Source: Oscillospiraceae bacterium (GTDB lineage: Bacteria > Bacillota > Clostridia > Oscillospirales > Ruminococcaceae). Taken from it: a stretch of DNA of 64,000 nt. The stretch lies in NCBI GenBank assembly GCA_021200565.1, contig JAJQGJ010000019.1, positions 1 to 64,000 of the forward strand, in the 5' to 3' direction. Position numbers and translations under genes: made by a program. Under the pieces are notes generated by a model. It did no database searches and had not been told where the DNA came from. It saw only the letters and a program-made list of their open reading frames with translations. Shown one piece after another: positions 33,948 to 42,965 of this stretch; the first letter of the stretch is position 1; every line of letters starts with the position of its first letter.

Positions 33948-33981
33948 TTATACAATCGTAGCCTCATCAAGCCCCACCCCG

Positions 33982-34340
33982 CCCGAATATACTTAACGGG
34001 GTGATTGCATGTTTTTGAAATTTTTGTCGGATATATTCAGCCGTCTGCTTTGGTTCGCCCTCCACATCGAGGACAAGAGCTCGTTTCCGAAGCCTTTGAG
34101 CCCTGCCGAGGAGGAACGGCTTTTCAAGGCTTTTTCAGAGGGGGACACCGCCGCACGGGACTCCCTCATCCTCCACAATCTCCGGCTCGTGGCGCACATC
34201 GTGAAGAAGTACTACGTCAACGGCGACGAGCAGGAGGAGCTGATTTCTATCGGCACAGTCGGGCTCATCAAGGCAGTCAATTCGTTTGATCCGGAAAAGG
34301 GGAACAGGTTTGCGGCGTTCGGAGCGAGGTGTATTGAAAA
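33982..34340. repeat. Right copy of 359-bp direct repeat
   Basis: Identical to 9654-10012; here it continues into the rest of sigK. Confidence 0.97.
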
Positions 34341-34692
34341 CGAAATCCTCATGCACTTCCGCTCTGCGAAGAAAACGGCGCAGGACGTTCACTTTGACGA
34401 GCCTATCGACACCGACAAGGATGGCAACCAGCTGACGCTGATGGACATCATAGCTGCAGACGGCGACATCGGCGAGGAAGTTGACCTTCTCCTCAACTCC
34501 CAGCGGCTCTATAAAGCCCTCGAGCTGCTTGACGAGCGGGAGCGTGAAATCATCATCCTGCGCTATGGTCTCTTCGACAGGCAACCGCTCACGCAGCGTG
34601 AAACCGCCAGCCTCCTCGGCATCTCCCGCAGCTACGTCTCACGGATCGAGAAAAGGGCGATTGAGAAGCTGAGGGAGGAATTTGGTCTTTGA
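34009..34692 (+). CDS. sigK: Sporulation sigma factor SigK
   Basis: 227 residues, full length and in one piece. Region 2 (NLRLVAHIVKKYY, ELISIGTVGLIKAV, FAAFGARCIENEILMHFR) and region 4 (LTQRETASLLGISRSYVSRIEKRA) are intact. A short N-terminal hydrophobic stretch (LSDIFSRLLWFALHI) resembles the pro-sequence that keeps SigK inactive until cleaved. It directs late mother-cell transcription of coat and cortex genes. Start ATG 34009 with CGGGGTG 7 nt upstream. The gene need not be rearranged to be functional, unlike in Bacillus subtilis. The first 110 codons are duplicated at 9681. Confidence 0.93.
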   Translation: MFLKFLSDIFSRLLWFALHIEDKSSFPKPLSPAEEERLFKAFSEGDTAARDSLILHNLRLVAHIVKKYYVNGDEQEELISIGTVGLIKAVNSFDPEKGNRFAAFGARCIENEILMHFRSAKKTAQDVHFDEPIDTDKDGNQLTLMDIIAADGDIGEEVDLLLNSQRLYKALELLDEREREIIILRYGLFDRQPLTQRETASLLGISRSYVSRIEKRAIEKLREEFGL

Positions 34693-34698
34693 GAATAA

Positions 34699-34730
34699 AA
34701 AGAGCAGCCCCGAAAAGCTGCTCTTTCTCA
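34699..34730. terminator. Terminator between sigK and the SPFH gene
   Basis: AAAGAGCAGC (34699-34708) and GCTGCTCTTT (34717-34726) form a perfect 10-bp stem with A- and T-rich flanks, usable by both convergent genes. Confidence 0.8.
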
Positions 34731-34750
34731 TATCACTAAATTTTTAAACC

Positions 34751-35650
34751 TTACTTTGCCGCCGGCTCTCCGGTCTTTACAACCTCTGCAATCGAGGTGG
34801 CAAGCCCAGCAAGTCCCTGAATATCCGACGGGACAACAATCTTTGTAGCCTTGCCGTCTGCGAGAGCGTTGAGGCTTTCGAGGCTCTTGATGGTGAGGTA
34901 GCCCTGGTTCGGGTTGGCTTCGTTTATAAGCCTGATGCCCTCGGCGTTAGCTTCCTGAATCTTGATGATGGCCTCCGCCTTGCCCTCGGCTTCCTTGATA
35001 GCAGCTTCCTTCTTGGCTTCGGCACGGAGGATAGCACTCTCTTTTTCACCTTCGGCAATAAGGATTGCACTCTTCTTTTCGCCTTCAGCCTTGATGATTG
35101 CTTCACGGCGCTCACGCTCAGCCTTCATCTGACGCTCCATGGCGTTCTGGATGTCGGCAGGGGGCATGACGTTCTTTAATTCAACTCTGTTGACCTTGAT
35201 GCCCCAGGGATCAGTCGCTTCGTCAAGGATGGCACGCATTCTCGTATTGATGGTGTCTCTTGAAGTGAGAGTTTCGTCGAGCTCGAGGTCACCGATTATG
35301 TTACGAAGAGTGGTGGCAGTGAGGTTTTCAATAGCCATCATCGGGCTCTCAACGCCATAGGCATAGAGCTTCGGGTCGGTGATCTGATAGTAGACGACAG
35401 TGTCGATCTGCATGGTGACGTTATCCTTGGTGATAACCGGCTGGGGAGCGAAGTCCACAACCTGCTCCTTGAGGCTGACCTTTCTTGCGATTCTGTCGAT
35501 AAAGGGAATCTTCACGTGAAGACCGACGTTCCAGGTGGTCTGATAGCATCCAAGACGCTCGATAACAAAAGCAAACGTCTGCGGAACGATTCTTATGTTG
35601 ACAGCAATGAGTGCGATGATTATGAGTATAAGAATGATTACGATTGGCAT
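34751..35650 (-). CDS. SPFH/Band 7 membrane protein
   Basis: 299 residues. One N-terminal membrane helix (IVIILILIIIALIAVNIRIV), the Band 7 domain (FAFVIERLGCYQTTWNVGLH onwards, PFIDRIARKVSLKEQVVDF), then a long charged coiled coil of alanine/glutamate repeats (~175-235) and a C-terminal segment. Resembles the QmcA/stomatin group, which scaffolds membrane microdomains and pairs with NfeD. It is second in a two-gene operon, 20 nt after the NfeD-like gene. Confidence 0.9.
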   Translation of the reverse strand: MPIVIILILIIIALIAVNIRIVPQTFAFVIERLGCYQTTWNVGLHVKIPFIDRIARKVSLKEQVVDFAPQPVITKDNVTMQIDTVVYYQITDPKLYAYGVESPMMAIENLTATTLRNIIGDLELDETLTSRDTINTRMRAILDEATDPWGIKVNRVELKNVMPPADIQNAMERQMKAERERREAIIKAEGEKKSAILIAEGEKESAILRAEAKKEAAIKEAEGKAEAIIKIQEANAEGIRLINEANPNQGYLTIKSLESLNALADGKATKIVVPSDIQGLAGLATSIAEVVKTGEPAAK

Positions 35651-35670
35651 ATGATTTTTCTCCTTTCAGA

Positions 35671-36099
35671 TCAGCTTTTCGCTTTTACAATGAGCTTGAC
35701 GCCCTCGATTCTCATGACGGTTGCAACTGTGTTTTCGGGAATATCCTCTCCCGACTCCGAGCGAACTGTCCATGTCATGCCGCCTATTTTTCCTTTTCCG
35801 GTGCCGGCAATGTTGCTGACATCCTCGGTGATAAGGACATCCTGCCCGATAAGCCCATCGACGTTGGTCTTAAGACCCTTCGGCTTCAGGAGCTTCATCG
35901 AAAGAGGTCGGAGTATCGCCAGCATCAGAGCCGAAACAATCACGAATACGGCAATCTGTACTGGAAGGCTTGCTCCAAGAGCCGCCGCCACAAGTCCGCC
36001 CAGGGATCCGATGACAAACCATACTGATACAAGCTGATATGTAACCGCCTCCAGAACTATAAAGGCGATGACTGCAACCAGCCACAATGTGACATCCAT
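35671..36099 (-). CDS. NfeD-like membrane protein
   Basis: 142 residues. Two or three membrane helices within residues ~1-70, then an OB-fold domain (LIGQDVLITEDVSNIAGTGKGKIGGMTWTVRS region) typical of short NfeD proteins. It usually partners with the SPFH protein encoded next, and helps membrane-domain organisation. AAAGGAG lies 9 nt before the ATG. Confidence 0.88.
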   Translation of the reverse strand: MDVTLWLVAVIAFIVLEAVTYQLVSVWFVIGSLGGLVAAALGASLPVQIAVFVIVSALMLAILRPLSMKLLKPKGLKTNVDGLIGQDVLITEDVSNIAGTGKGKIGGMTWTVRSESGEDIPENTVATVMRIEGVKLIVKAKS

Positions 36100-36131
36100 T
36101 TCGCAAAACTCCTTTCAAGCGTAGTAACTAT

Positions 36132-36160
36132 AGTATACACTATTTCGGACACAGATTCAA
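36132..36160 (-). promoter_or_regulatory. Promoter of the nfeD-SPFH operon
   Basis: Minus strand TTGAAT (36160-36155), 17-bp spacer, TATACT (36137-36132). Confidence 0.7.
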
Positions 36161-36194
36161 GTAAATTCGATGAAAAATTAACGCACCTTTTTGC

Positions 36195-36223
36195 TTGCAC
36201 TTTCACTTGCTATGTGCTATAAT
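36195..36223 (+). promoter_or_regulatory. Promoter of argS
   Basis: TTGCAC (36195-36200), 17-bp spacer, TATAAT (36218-36223), 35 nt before the ATG. Confidence 0.75.
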
Positions 36224-36257
36224 CAATCTACGAATGCACATTTAGGAGTGTAATATA

Positions 36258-38015
36258 ATGAAAAAGATAACATCACTGCTTTCGGAAGTCGTTTCCGAAG
36301 CGTTTGAAAAAGCCGGATATTCAAAAGACCTGGGAACCGTCAGTGTGTCAGACCGAATGGACCTCTGCCAGTTCCAGTGCAACGGTGCGTTTGCTGGCGC
36401 CAAGCTCTACCATAAAGCACCGCTCATGATAGCGGGCGAAGTGGCGACGATTCTTTCTGAAAATGCTATGTTTGAAAAAGCCGAAGCGGTCAAGCCGGGC
36501 TTTATAAATCTGACGCTGACCGATGAATTTCTCCTGGAGTACGTCAACGGCGTGATAGCTGATCCGAATCTTGGCATCCCTCAGGCTGAAGCTCCCGAAT
36601 CTATTGTCATTGACTATGCCGGTCCGAACGTAGCAAAGCCGCTCCACATCGGGCACTTAAGGTCTTCAATCATCGGCGAATCTTTGAAGCGGATTGCCCG
36701 TGCAACCGGAAGAACGGTTGTCGGAGATGCGCACCTCGGCGACTGGGGAACGCCCTTGGGACTCGTAATCGCCGAATATCAGGAGCGTCACCCGGAATGG
36801 GCATGCTTCCAGGAGGGCTTCGACCCTGAACGTGACGGTCTTCCCGAAATCGATGTAAACGAGCTCAATGAAATCTATCCCTATGCAAGTGCAAAGAGCA
36901 AGGAAGACGAGGAGTTCAAGGAAAAGGCTCATAAGATAGTATATCAGTTCCAGCACCATCACCCCGGCTACTACTCCCTCTGGAAGCAGATTGTTGAGGT
37001 TTCGAAGATTGATATAAAGAAGATTTTGGGCAAGCTGAACGTTGATCTCGACTATTGGTATGGCGAAAGCGACTGCGACGCCTACACCGATGAGCTCATC
37101 AGCCGTCTGACCGAAAAAGGTCTTCTCTACGAGAGCGACGGCGCACAGGTTGTCGATGTTGCGGAGGATTCGGACAAGATAACCGTTCCGCCAGTCATGA
37201 TAAAGAAGTCGGACGATTCGAGCGCTTATGCTACTACCGACCTTGCCACCATCATCCAGCGTGAACACGATTTCAAGCCGAGTAAAATCTGGTATGTCGT
37301 CGACAAGCGGCAGTCGCTCCACTTCACCCAGGTCTTCCGCTGTGCAAGAAAGGCGGAGTTGGTGCCTCCTGACACCGAGCTGACTTTGATTGGCTTTGGC
37401 ACGATGAACGGCTCTGACGGCAAGCCCTTCAAGACAAGAGCCGGAGGAGTTATGCGTCTCGAGGAGCTCATAAAAATGGCAACCGACGGCGCACTCGAAA
37501 AGCTTCAGGACAGTGAATATGTTTCCGGCGACAAGCAGGAGATAGCCGAGAAGATAGGAGTAGCCGCAATCAAGTTCGGCGACCTCTCGAATCAGCCTTC
37601 GAAGGATTATGTCTTTGATCTCAATAAGTTCTTAGCGTTCGACGGCAAGACCGGCACATATCTTCTCTACACGGTCACCCGAATCAATTCGATTCTCAAG
37701 AAAGCCGGCGTTTCATACAACGAAGCCCGCCCCATCGGCGGCATCTATTCGGATATAGAGCGTGAACTCGCACTCGACTTCGCCCTCTTAGGTGAAACCT
37801 ATGATAAAGCGTATACAGACCTCGCTCCCTGCGTCCTCTGTGACAGCGCCTACAACATCGCCTCAACTTTCTCAAGACTCTATCACGACGAGCATATCTT
37901 AAGTGAGCCGGATGAGCAGAAGAGAAATGATCTGATAGCATTGTGCTTGATGGCAAGAAGAACGCTTGCGAAGCAGTTAGACCTACTCGCAATAGAAACC
38001 GTAGAAAACATGTAG
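36258..38015 (+). CDS. argS: Arginyl-tRNA synthetase
   Basis: 585 residues. Class I synthetase with an N-terminal additional domain, the HIGH motif at 130-133 (PLHIGHLRSS), GDWGTPLG after it, the RAGG-type replacement for KMSKS (FKTRAGGVMRLEEL) and the C-terminal DALR anticodon-binding domain ending in ARRTLAKQLDLLAIETVENM. It charges tRNA-Arg with arginine. AGGAG lies 9 nt before the ATG. Single gene. Confidence 0.96.
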   Translation: MKKITSLLSEVVSEAFEKAGYSKDLGTVSVSDRMDLCQFQCNGAFAGAKLYHKAPLMIAGEVATILSENAMFEKAEAVKPGFINLTLTDEFLLEYVNGVIADPNLGIPQAEAPESIVIDYAGPNVAKPLHIGHLRSSIIGESLKRIARATGRTVVGDAHLGDWGTPLGLVIAEYQERHPEWACFQEGFDPERDGLPEIDVNELNEIYPYASAKSKEDEEFKEKAHKIVYQFQHHHPGYYSLWKQIVEVSKIDIKKILGKLNVDLDYWYGESDCDAYTDELISRLTEKGLLYESDGAQVVDVAEDSDKITVPPVMIKKSDDSSAYATTDLATIIQREHDFKPSKIWYVVDKRQSLHFTQVFRCARKAELVPPDTELTLIGFGTMNGSDGKPFKTRAGGVMRLEELIKMATDGALEKLQDSEYVSGDKQEIAEKIGVAAIKFGDLSNQPSKDYVFDLNKFLAFDGKTGTYLLYTVTRINSILKKAGVSYNEARPIGGIYSDIERELALDFALLGETYDKAYTDLAPCVLCDSAYNIASTFSRLYHDEHILSEPDEQKRNDLIALCLMARRTLAKQLDLLAIETVENM

Positions 38016-38110
38016 ACTCGTAAGTCAAGCAAGCTTGCCTTACGAGGTGCTCGCTACGCTCGCACCAAGGAAAGTAAATTTCAGCTTTGCTGAAATTTCT
38101 TCCGTACCCC
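38016..38110. repeat. Mosaic palindromic repeat after argS
   Basis: CTCGTAAG..CTTACGAG encloses an AGCAAGCTTGC-type core; then GGTGC..GCACC and AAATTTCAGC-TTT-GCTGAAATTT follow. The same style of hairpin with a TTT loop recurs at 43477 and 46472. It may double as a terminator for argS. Confidence 0.6.
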
Positions 38111-38139
38111 TTGCAAACCACTTCGCAATGATATATAAT
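38111..38139 (+). promoter_or_regulatory. Promoter of the pyrophosphatase gene
   Basis: TTGCAA (38111-38116), 17-bp spacer, TATAAT (38134-38139), 36 nt before the ATG. Confidence 0.75.
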
Positions 38140-38175
38140 TATCACATAATCAAAAGACAGAAAGGACGAAATAAT

Positions 38176-38745
38176 ATGAACCTATGGCATGACATTGACA
38201 AGGAAAGAGTTACACCGGATGATTTTCTGGCAGTTATCGAAATTTCCAAGGGAAGCAAGACCAAGTATGAGCTCGACAAGAAGTCGGGAGCTCTTATACT
38301 CGACAGAATCCTCTACACATCAACCCACTATCCCGCCAACTATGGCTTCCTGCCGAAGACCCTGGCTGACGACGGCGACCCGCTCGACGTTCTGGTTTTA
38401 AGCAACGAGGTTCTGGTGCCGCTGGTGCTGGTTCAGTGCTATCCTATCGGCGTTATCAACATGATGGACAACGGCAGAATGGATCAGAAGATCATAGCCG
38501 TTCCGTTTGAGGAGCCGAGCTACAACAGCTATCGCAGTATCGAGGGCTTGCCGAGCCACATTTTCGATGAGATGATCCATTTCTTCACCGTCTACAAGCA
38601 GCTTGAGGGCAAGCAGACTGCTGTTGATGAAGTCATGGGCAGAAAGGCTGCTGTGGATATTATCCGTGAAAGCATCGCAAACTATGACGAGATCTATGGC
38701 GCAAAGTATAATAAAACTCCCGAACTTGCAGTAGAGGAGAAATAA
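38176..38745 (+). CDS. ppa: Inorganic pyrophosphatase, family I
   Basis: 189 residues. The family I signature DDGDPLDVLV (D66-D71 region) and the N-terminal IEISKGSKTKYELDKKSG and YPANYGFLPKTL motifs are present. It hydrolyses pyrophosphate to drive biosynthesis. ATG 38176 is chosen since AAAGGA lies upstream and family homology begins there; an earlier in-frame start at 38035 would cross the promoter. Single gene. Confidence 0.95.
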   Translation: MNLWHDIDKERVTPDDFLAVIEISKGSKTKYELDKKSGALILDRILYTSTHYPANYGFLPKTLADDGDPLDVLVLSNEVLVPLVLVQCYPIGVINMMDNGRMDQKIIAVPFEEPSYNSYRSIEGLPSHIFDEMIHFFTVYKQLEGKQTAVDEVMGRKAAVDIIRESIANYDEIYGAKYNKTPELAVEEK

Positions 38746-38873
38746 TACGGTTTTTCAAAACTGTCACGTTGCTGTCACATAGAAGTATTACAATACCCGT
38801 TATTGACGGCGTGGTATGCACTGCGCCTGCAGCAACGAAACGAATTTATCAAAAGAAAGGCAAAGAAATTCCA

Positions 38874-40046
38874 ATGAACAAATTACTGAAACTACTCGCT
38901 TTCATCATGGCTTTGGTGATTGCGGTATCCTGCTTCGCTTCCTGCGGAGAAACTACCACTGATGAGGACGGCACGTCCGATTCAACCGCTACCGATTCAA
39001 CCGACGACACCGAAACTGAGGAAGAGGATTCCGAAACTGAAACCGAAACCCTCTCAGCTGGTCTCTATATCGACGGCGAGGCTATCGACACCGACAATCT
39101 CGTAATGCTCACCATCACAGGCGACGAGCTTGACGAATCCATCGAAGTCATGTTCGACGAGTACAGGTATATGTATATGTACCTTCTGAGCTACTACGGT
39201 CTCACCGATGACTCATATTGGGAGGACAATGACGAGCTTTTCGACACCTTCATCTCGATAGTCGACTATTATGTCGAGGACAACCAGTGGGGAGCAGTTC
39301 TTGCCGACATGTATGACATCGAGCTCACCGATGAGGACTATGACACAATAGCTGAGGTCATGCAGGAGGAGATTGACAGCTTCGACTCTGAGGACGAATT
39401 CTATGAGGCTCTCGAAGCAAGCGGCATCACCTATGACCTTCTTGAAAGAGTTGTAACCCAGAGCGTTCTCTGCGAAAGAGTTTATCAGGTTCTCTACGGC
39501 GATGACGGCGCAATTCTTCTTGAAAGCGACGATGAAATCAAGGAAAATCTCCAGAATGATTACGTAAGAGTTTACCATGTACTGATCACCTTCGATCACT
39601 TTGCAGATGACGATGAGTATGCCGACGCCACCGATGATGAGCTTGAGGCTGCTGCTCTTGCCTATGCTGAGGAAATCTTAGCAGAGATTCAGGCAAGCGA
39701 CGACATCGAGGCTGCTGTTTACGAGTATGCACAGGATGCCGATGATTCCGGAATGGTCGACAACGAAGTCGGCTACATGTTCACAACCGGTCAGATGGTT
39801 GAGGACTTTGAGAATGCTGCGTTTGCACTCGAAGTCGGCGAGCTCAGCGGAATTGTCGAGAGCGTCTATGGCTACCACATCATCTACCGCCTCGAGCAGG
39901 ATGAGTATATCGAGGAAAACTGGGACGAACTCAAGGAAGACTATATCAGCATAGTATTCAACAGCTATGTCGATGATGCTCTTGCAAATTGCACCATGAC
40001 CTACAGCGATTATCATGATATGCTGTCCTACGGCTGCATCCAGTAG
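38874..40046 (+). CDS. PrsA/PpiC-like foldase lipoprotein
   Basis: 390 residues. Lipoprotein signal (MNKLLKLLAFIMALVIAV with lipobox FASC, Cys24), then a Thr/Glu/Asp-rich linker (~25-65), a helical SurA-like N-domain and a parvulin-type peptidyl-prolyl isomerase domain (YVRVYHVLITFDHF to YGYHIIYRLEQ, ~225-350). It would assist folding of secreted proteins at the outer face of the membrane. The protein is very acidic. ATG 38874 is chosen because the signal peptide begins there; GAAAGG is 13 nt upstream. Confidence 0.88.
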   Translation: MNKLLKLLAFIMALVIAVSCFASCGETTTDEDGTSDSTATDSTDDTETEEEDSETETETLSAGLYIDGEAIDTDNLVMLTITGDELDESIEVMFDEYRYMYMYLLSYYGLTDDSYWEDNDELFDTFISIVDYYVEDNQWGAVLADMYDIELTDEDYDTIAEVMQEEIDSFDSEDEFYEALEASGITYDLLERVVTQSVLCERVYQVLYGDDGAILLESDDEIKENLQNDYVRVYHVLITFDHFADDDEYADATDDELEAAALAYAEEILAEIQASDDIEAAVYEYAQDADDSGMVDNEVGYMFTTGQMVEDFENAAFALEVGELSGIVESVYGYHIIYRLEQDEYIEENWDELKEDYISIVFNSYVDDALANCTMTYSDYHDMLSYGCIQ

Positions 40047-40098
40047 TTGCCTGCGGCAACTACGAAAGAACGGCTAAAATAGCCCTAATGGCTATTTT
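40043..40098. repeat. Hairpin repeats overlapping the foldase stop codon
   Basis: GTAGTTGCC (40043-40051) pairs with GGCAACTAC (40055-40063) and includes the foldase stop codon; AAAATAGCC (40076-40084) pairs with GGCTATTTT (40090-40098). An AAAATAGCC/GGCTATTTT stem recurs as the terminator at 41284. Confidence 0.6.
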
Positions 40099-40162
40099 AC
40101 GGGCAATGCCCGCCGCCGTTCTTACCGTAATATTTGAATTTAAAGCAGGGAGAGCGATTGCT

Positions 40163-41263
40163 ATGAAAAGACTTGTTTCCTTAGTCCTGATCGTCTCCCT
40201 TCTTTTTTGCGCCTGCGGGCAGGTTGAGGTGACCGAGGAAGAAAGCGAAATCACTATCTATACCGCTGAAACAACCGCAGCCACCACAACTGAAGCTACC
40301 ACAGCCGAAGTAACAACCACAACTGAGGCTGCAACTACAGCTGCCACTACCGAAGAAGAGCCCGAGCCTGTCACCATCGATTTCTCTTTCCCCGAGGAAT
40401 TCTTCACCAAGCTTCAGGAAATCTTCGACCGCTACGGCATCAATCAGAACTGCGACGGCGACGAAGAAGACTGTTCATGCAACATTTATAACGAAACGAC
40501 TGACGAAGAGGGAAATGTAACACGTGAAAAGGTTGTCTCCATCTACTACATGGATCTTGAAACCGGCTATTCGTTCGAGATAAATTCCGGCGTCCATTAT
40601 CCGGTTGCAAGCTGCGTCAAGATTCCGTTTGTAGTCTATCTCTACGAAAAATTAGCCGCCGGCGAGATTGACGGCGACACGGTTCTGACATACGAAAGCC
40701 GCCACTATATGGGCGGAACGGGAATCATCCAGAATGGAGAAGTGGGCGACCAGTACACAGTCATGGAGCTTCTGGAGCTCTCAGTCATCCGGAGCGACAA
40801 CATCGCCTATCAGATGCTCAAGGATCTCATCAGCTGGGATGAATTCGCCGAATATTGTGCAAGCTATGGCTGCACGCATGAAATCGACACCCGATTGACC
40901 CAAGAGAAAATCTGCACAGAATCTGCAGGAGCATATGCAAGAATACTTGCGCGGTTCCTCGAAAGCGATAATCCCTATGTCGAGACGTTCAAATCCCACC
41001 TTGCAATAACCCGAATTCCGATGATAAAGTCAAGCTACACCTTGTATCGGAAGTACGGCTGGACTCAGTATGCATTCCACGACATAGCTTATGTCGAAGC
41101 TCCTCATCCATATGTGCTGGCGATTCTCACGAATCTTGAAGGCGAAGAGAGCTCCGATTATTCCCTCTACAGCGAGATTTCCTACCTGATTGAGGGCTAC
41201 GCCGATGCGACATGGAGCACACTTTCGCAGGAAATATCAGAAAATAGCGCAGATAATACTTGA
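40163..41263 (+). CDS. Beta-lactamase-fold serine hydrolase lipoprotein
   Basis: 366 residues. Lipoprotein signal with Cys16/Cys18 (LLFCACG), then a Thr-rich, Ala/Glu linker (~30-75), then a class A beta-lactamase/PBP-like domain: SxxK as S150-C-V-K153, SDN at 211-213 and K297-Y-G in place of KTG. I cannot place the general-base Glu of true class A enzymes with confidence. It is more likely a cell-wall peptide hydrolase than a drug-resistance enzyme. The ATG has AGGGAG 10 nt upstream. Anchored outside the membrane; single gene. Confidence 0.75.
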   Translation: MKRLVSLVLIVSLLFCACGQVEVTEEESEITIYTAETTAATTTEATTAEVTTTTEAATTAATTEEEPEPVTIDFSFPEEFFTKLQEIFDRYGINQNCDGDEEDCSCNIYNETTDEEGNVTREKVVSIYYMDLETGYSFEINSGVHYPVASCVKIPFVVYLYEKLAAGEIDGDTVLTYESRHYMGGTGIIQNGEVGDQYTVMELLELSVIRSDNIAYQMLKDLISWDEFAEYCASYGCTHEIDTRLTQEKICTESAGAYARILARFLESDNPYVETFKSHLAITRIPMIKSSYTLYRKYGWTQYAFHDIAYVEAPHPYVLAILTNLEGEESSDYSLYSEISYLIEGYADATWSTLSQEISENSADNT

Positions 41264-41283
41264 AATGTGCCGTGAAATTTGGT

Positions 41284-41331
41284 AAAATAGCCTTAACTGA
41301 GTTATCAGCTTGGGCTATTTTTATTTTCAGA
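41284..41331 (+). terminator. Terminator after the beta-lactamase-fold gene
   Basis: AAAATAGCC (41284-41292) pairs with GGCTATTTT (41313-41321), followed by TATTTT. It lies just before the malQ ribosome site. Confidence 0.75.
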
Positions 41332-41348
41332 AAACGGAGGAAATGTGT

Positions 41349-42872
41349 ATGAGAGTAAGCGGTATTCTACTTGGAATATCCTCGCTTTGGGGTGATTACG
41401 GAATCGGAAAAATGGGTAAGGAAGCAAGAGAGTTTGTTGATTTCTTAAGAAAATCGGAGCAGCACTACTGGCAGATACTCCCTCTGTCTCCCACAAGCTA
41501 CGGCGATTCGCCCTATCAGTCCTGCTCGGTGTATGCAGGAAATCCATATCTTATAGATTTAGAGACGCTTGAAAAGGACGGGCTTCTCAAAGCTTCAGAA
41601 TACAAGACAGTCCAGTATGGCGACAACCCGAGATATATAAACTACGGAATGCTCTATGAAACCATCTGGGACACTCTTCGGATTGCTTTTTCAAGATTCA
41701 CTCCGGATGAAGATTACAAGGCTTTCCTTGAAAAAGAGAAAAGATGGGTGGGAAACTATGCACTCTTCATGGCACTCAAGGACGAAAACGGCGGTCTTCC
41801 GTGGTTTGAGTGGGATAAGCCGCTTAAGCTGGCGGAGCCGGAAGCTATAGCAGATGCAAAAAAGCGGCTCTCAAACGAAATCAACTTCTACATATTCATT
41901 CAGTATGAGTTCTATAAGCAGTGGTATTCGCTCAAGAAGTATGCCAACGACAAGGGCATCGAGATAATAGGCGACATGCCGATATACTGTGCTCACGACA
42001 GCGTCGATGTCTGGCTGAATCCGGAGCTTTTCGAGCTGGATGCTGACAGAAACCCCGTCAACGTCGCAGGCTGCCCTCCTGATGACTATGCAACGAAAGG
42101 TCAGCTCTGGGGAAATCCTCTTTATGACTGGAAGAAGATGCAAGGGGACGGCTACAACTGGTGGGTTCAGAGAATTGCCCACACGACGGACATTTATGAC
42201 GTCGTCAGAATCGACCACTTCCGTGGTTTTGCAGGATATTATTCGATCCCGTATGGCGACGAAGACGCAGTTAACGGCAGCTGGAAGAAGGGACCCGGAA
42301 TGGAGCTCTTCAATTCCGCCAACTACTGGCTTGGAAAGAAGAGAATCATCGCAGAAGACCTGGGGCTTATTACTCCTGATGTCGTAGAGCTTCTTAAAGA
42401 CACCGGTTATCCCGGAATGAAGGCGCTGCAGTTTGCATTTGACCCGACAGGAAAGAGCGATTATCTTCCCTGTAACTACACATCAACCGGCTATGTGGCA
42501 TACGTCTCCACCCACGACTCAGACACCGCCAAGGGCTGGGCAGATGGTCTTTCCGGAAAGGCACTGAGCTTTGCAAAGAGATATTTGGGCATCACTAGTA
42601 AGAAAGAAATCCCCGATGCACTGATAAGACTTGGCTGGTCGAGCACTGCCGATGTCGTAATCGCACAGCCTCAGGACTTTTTGGAGCTTGGAAATGAGGC
42701 GAGAATCAACGTTCCGTCAACAGTAGGCACCAACTGGCGGTGGAGAATCTCTAAAGAAGAACTCAGCTCTTCTCTTTCACGAAGACTGAGAGTTTTGACA
42801 GAAACCTTCAACCGTGTTCCAGAATATCCGGAGCCGAAGCCGGAAAAAGAGCCGGAGAAGACCGAAAAGTAA
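41349..42872 (+). CDS. malQ: 4-alpha-glucanotransferase (GH77)
   Basis: 507 residues. GH77 amylomaltase with catalytic residues in order: D289 (VRIDHFRGF, nucleophile), E336 (IIAEDLG, acid/base) and D390 (STHDSDTAKGW). It transfers alpha-1,4-glucan segments in maltodextrin and glycogen metabolism. GGAGG is 8 nt before the ATG at 41349. A proline- and glutamate-rich tail (PEPKPEKEPEK) follows the domain. Confidence 0.95.
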   Translation: MRVSGILLGISSLWGDYGIGKMGKEAREFVDFLRKSEQHYWQILPLSPTSYGDSPYQSCSVYAGNPYLIDLETLEKDGLLKASEYKTVQYGDNPRYINYGMLYETIWDTLRIAFSRFTPDEDYKAFLEKEKRWVGNYALFMALKDENGGLPWFEWDKPLKLAEPEAIADAKKRLSNEINFYIFIQYEFYKQWYSLKKYANDKGIEIIGDMPIYCAHDSVDVWLNPELFELDADRNPVNVAGCPPDDYATKGQLWGNPLYDWKKMQGDGYNWWVQRIAHTTDIYDVVRIDHFRGFAGYYSIPYGDEDAVNGSWKKGPGMELFNSANYWLGKKRIIAEDLGLITPDVVELLKDTGYPGMKALQFAFDPTGKSDYLPCNYTSTGYVAYVSTHDSDTAKGWADGLSGKALSFAKRYLGITSKKEIPDALIRLGWSSTADVVIAQPQDFLELGNEARINVPSTVGTNWRWRISKEELSSSLSRRLRVLTETFNRVPEYPEPKPEKEPEKTEK

Positions 42873-42881
42873 AAAATCATC

Positions 42882-42910
42882 TTGCTTTTTATTCGCAACT
42901 CTGTTATTAT
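42882..42910 (+). promoter_or_regulatory. Promoter of mscL
   Basis: TTGCTT (42882-42887), 17-bp spacer, TATTAT (42905-42910). Confidence 0.7.
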
Positions 42911-42965
42911 AGTAAATAAGAAAACGGCTTGTGAAGCCGAAAACTAAGAAAAGAAGGATTATATC

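Larger units (their letters stand above)
10013..33981. mobile_element. ~24-kb sigK-associated accessory (defence) island
   Basis: The region lies between a partial and an intact copy of sigK. It contains a serine recombinase remnant near the right end, a mobilization-protein remnant, and mostly defence-type genes, several of them more AT-rich than the flanks. Gene content and boundaries resemble a degraded skin element; no complete element integrase was found. The internal tyrosine recombinase belongs to the hsdS inversion system. Boundary positions are those of the direct repeat. Confidence 0.75.
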
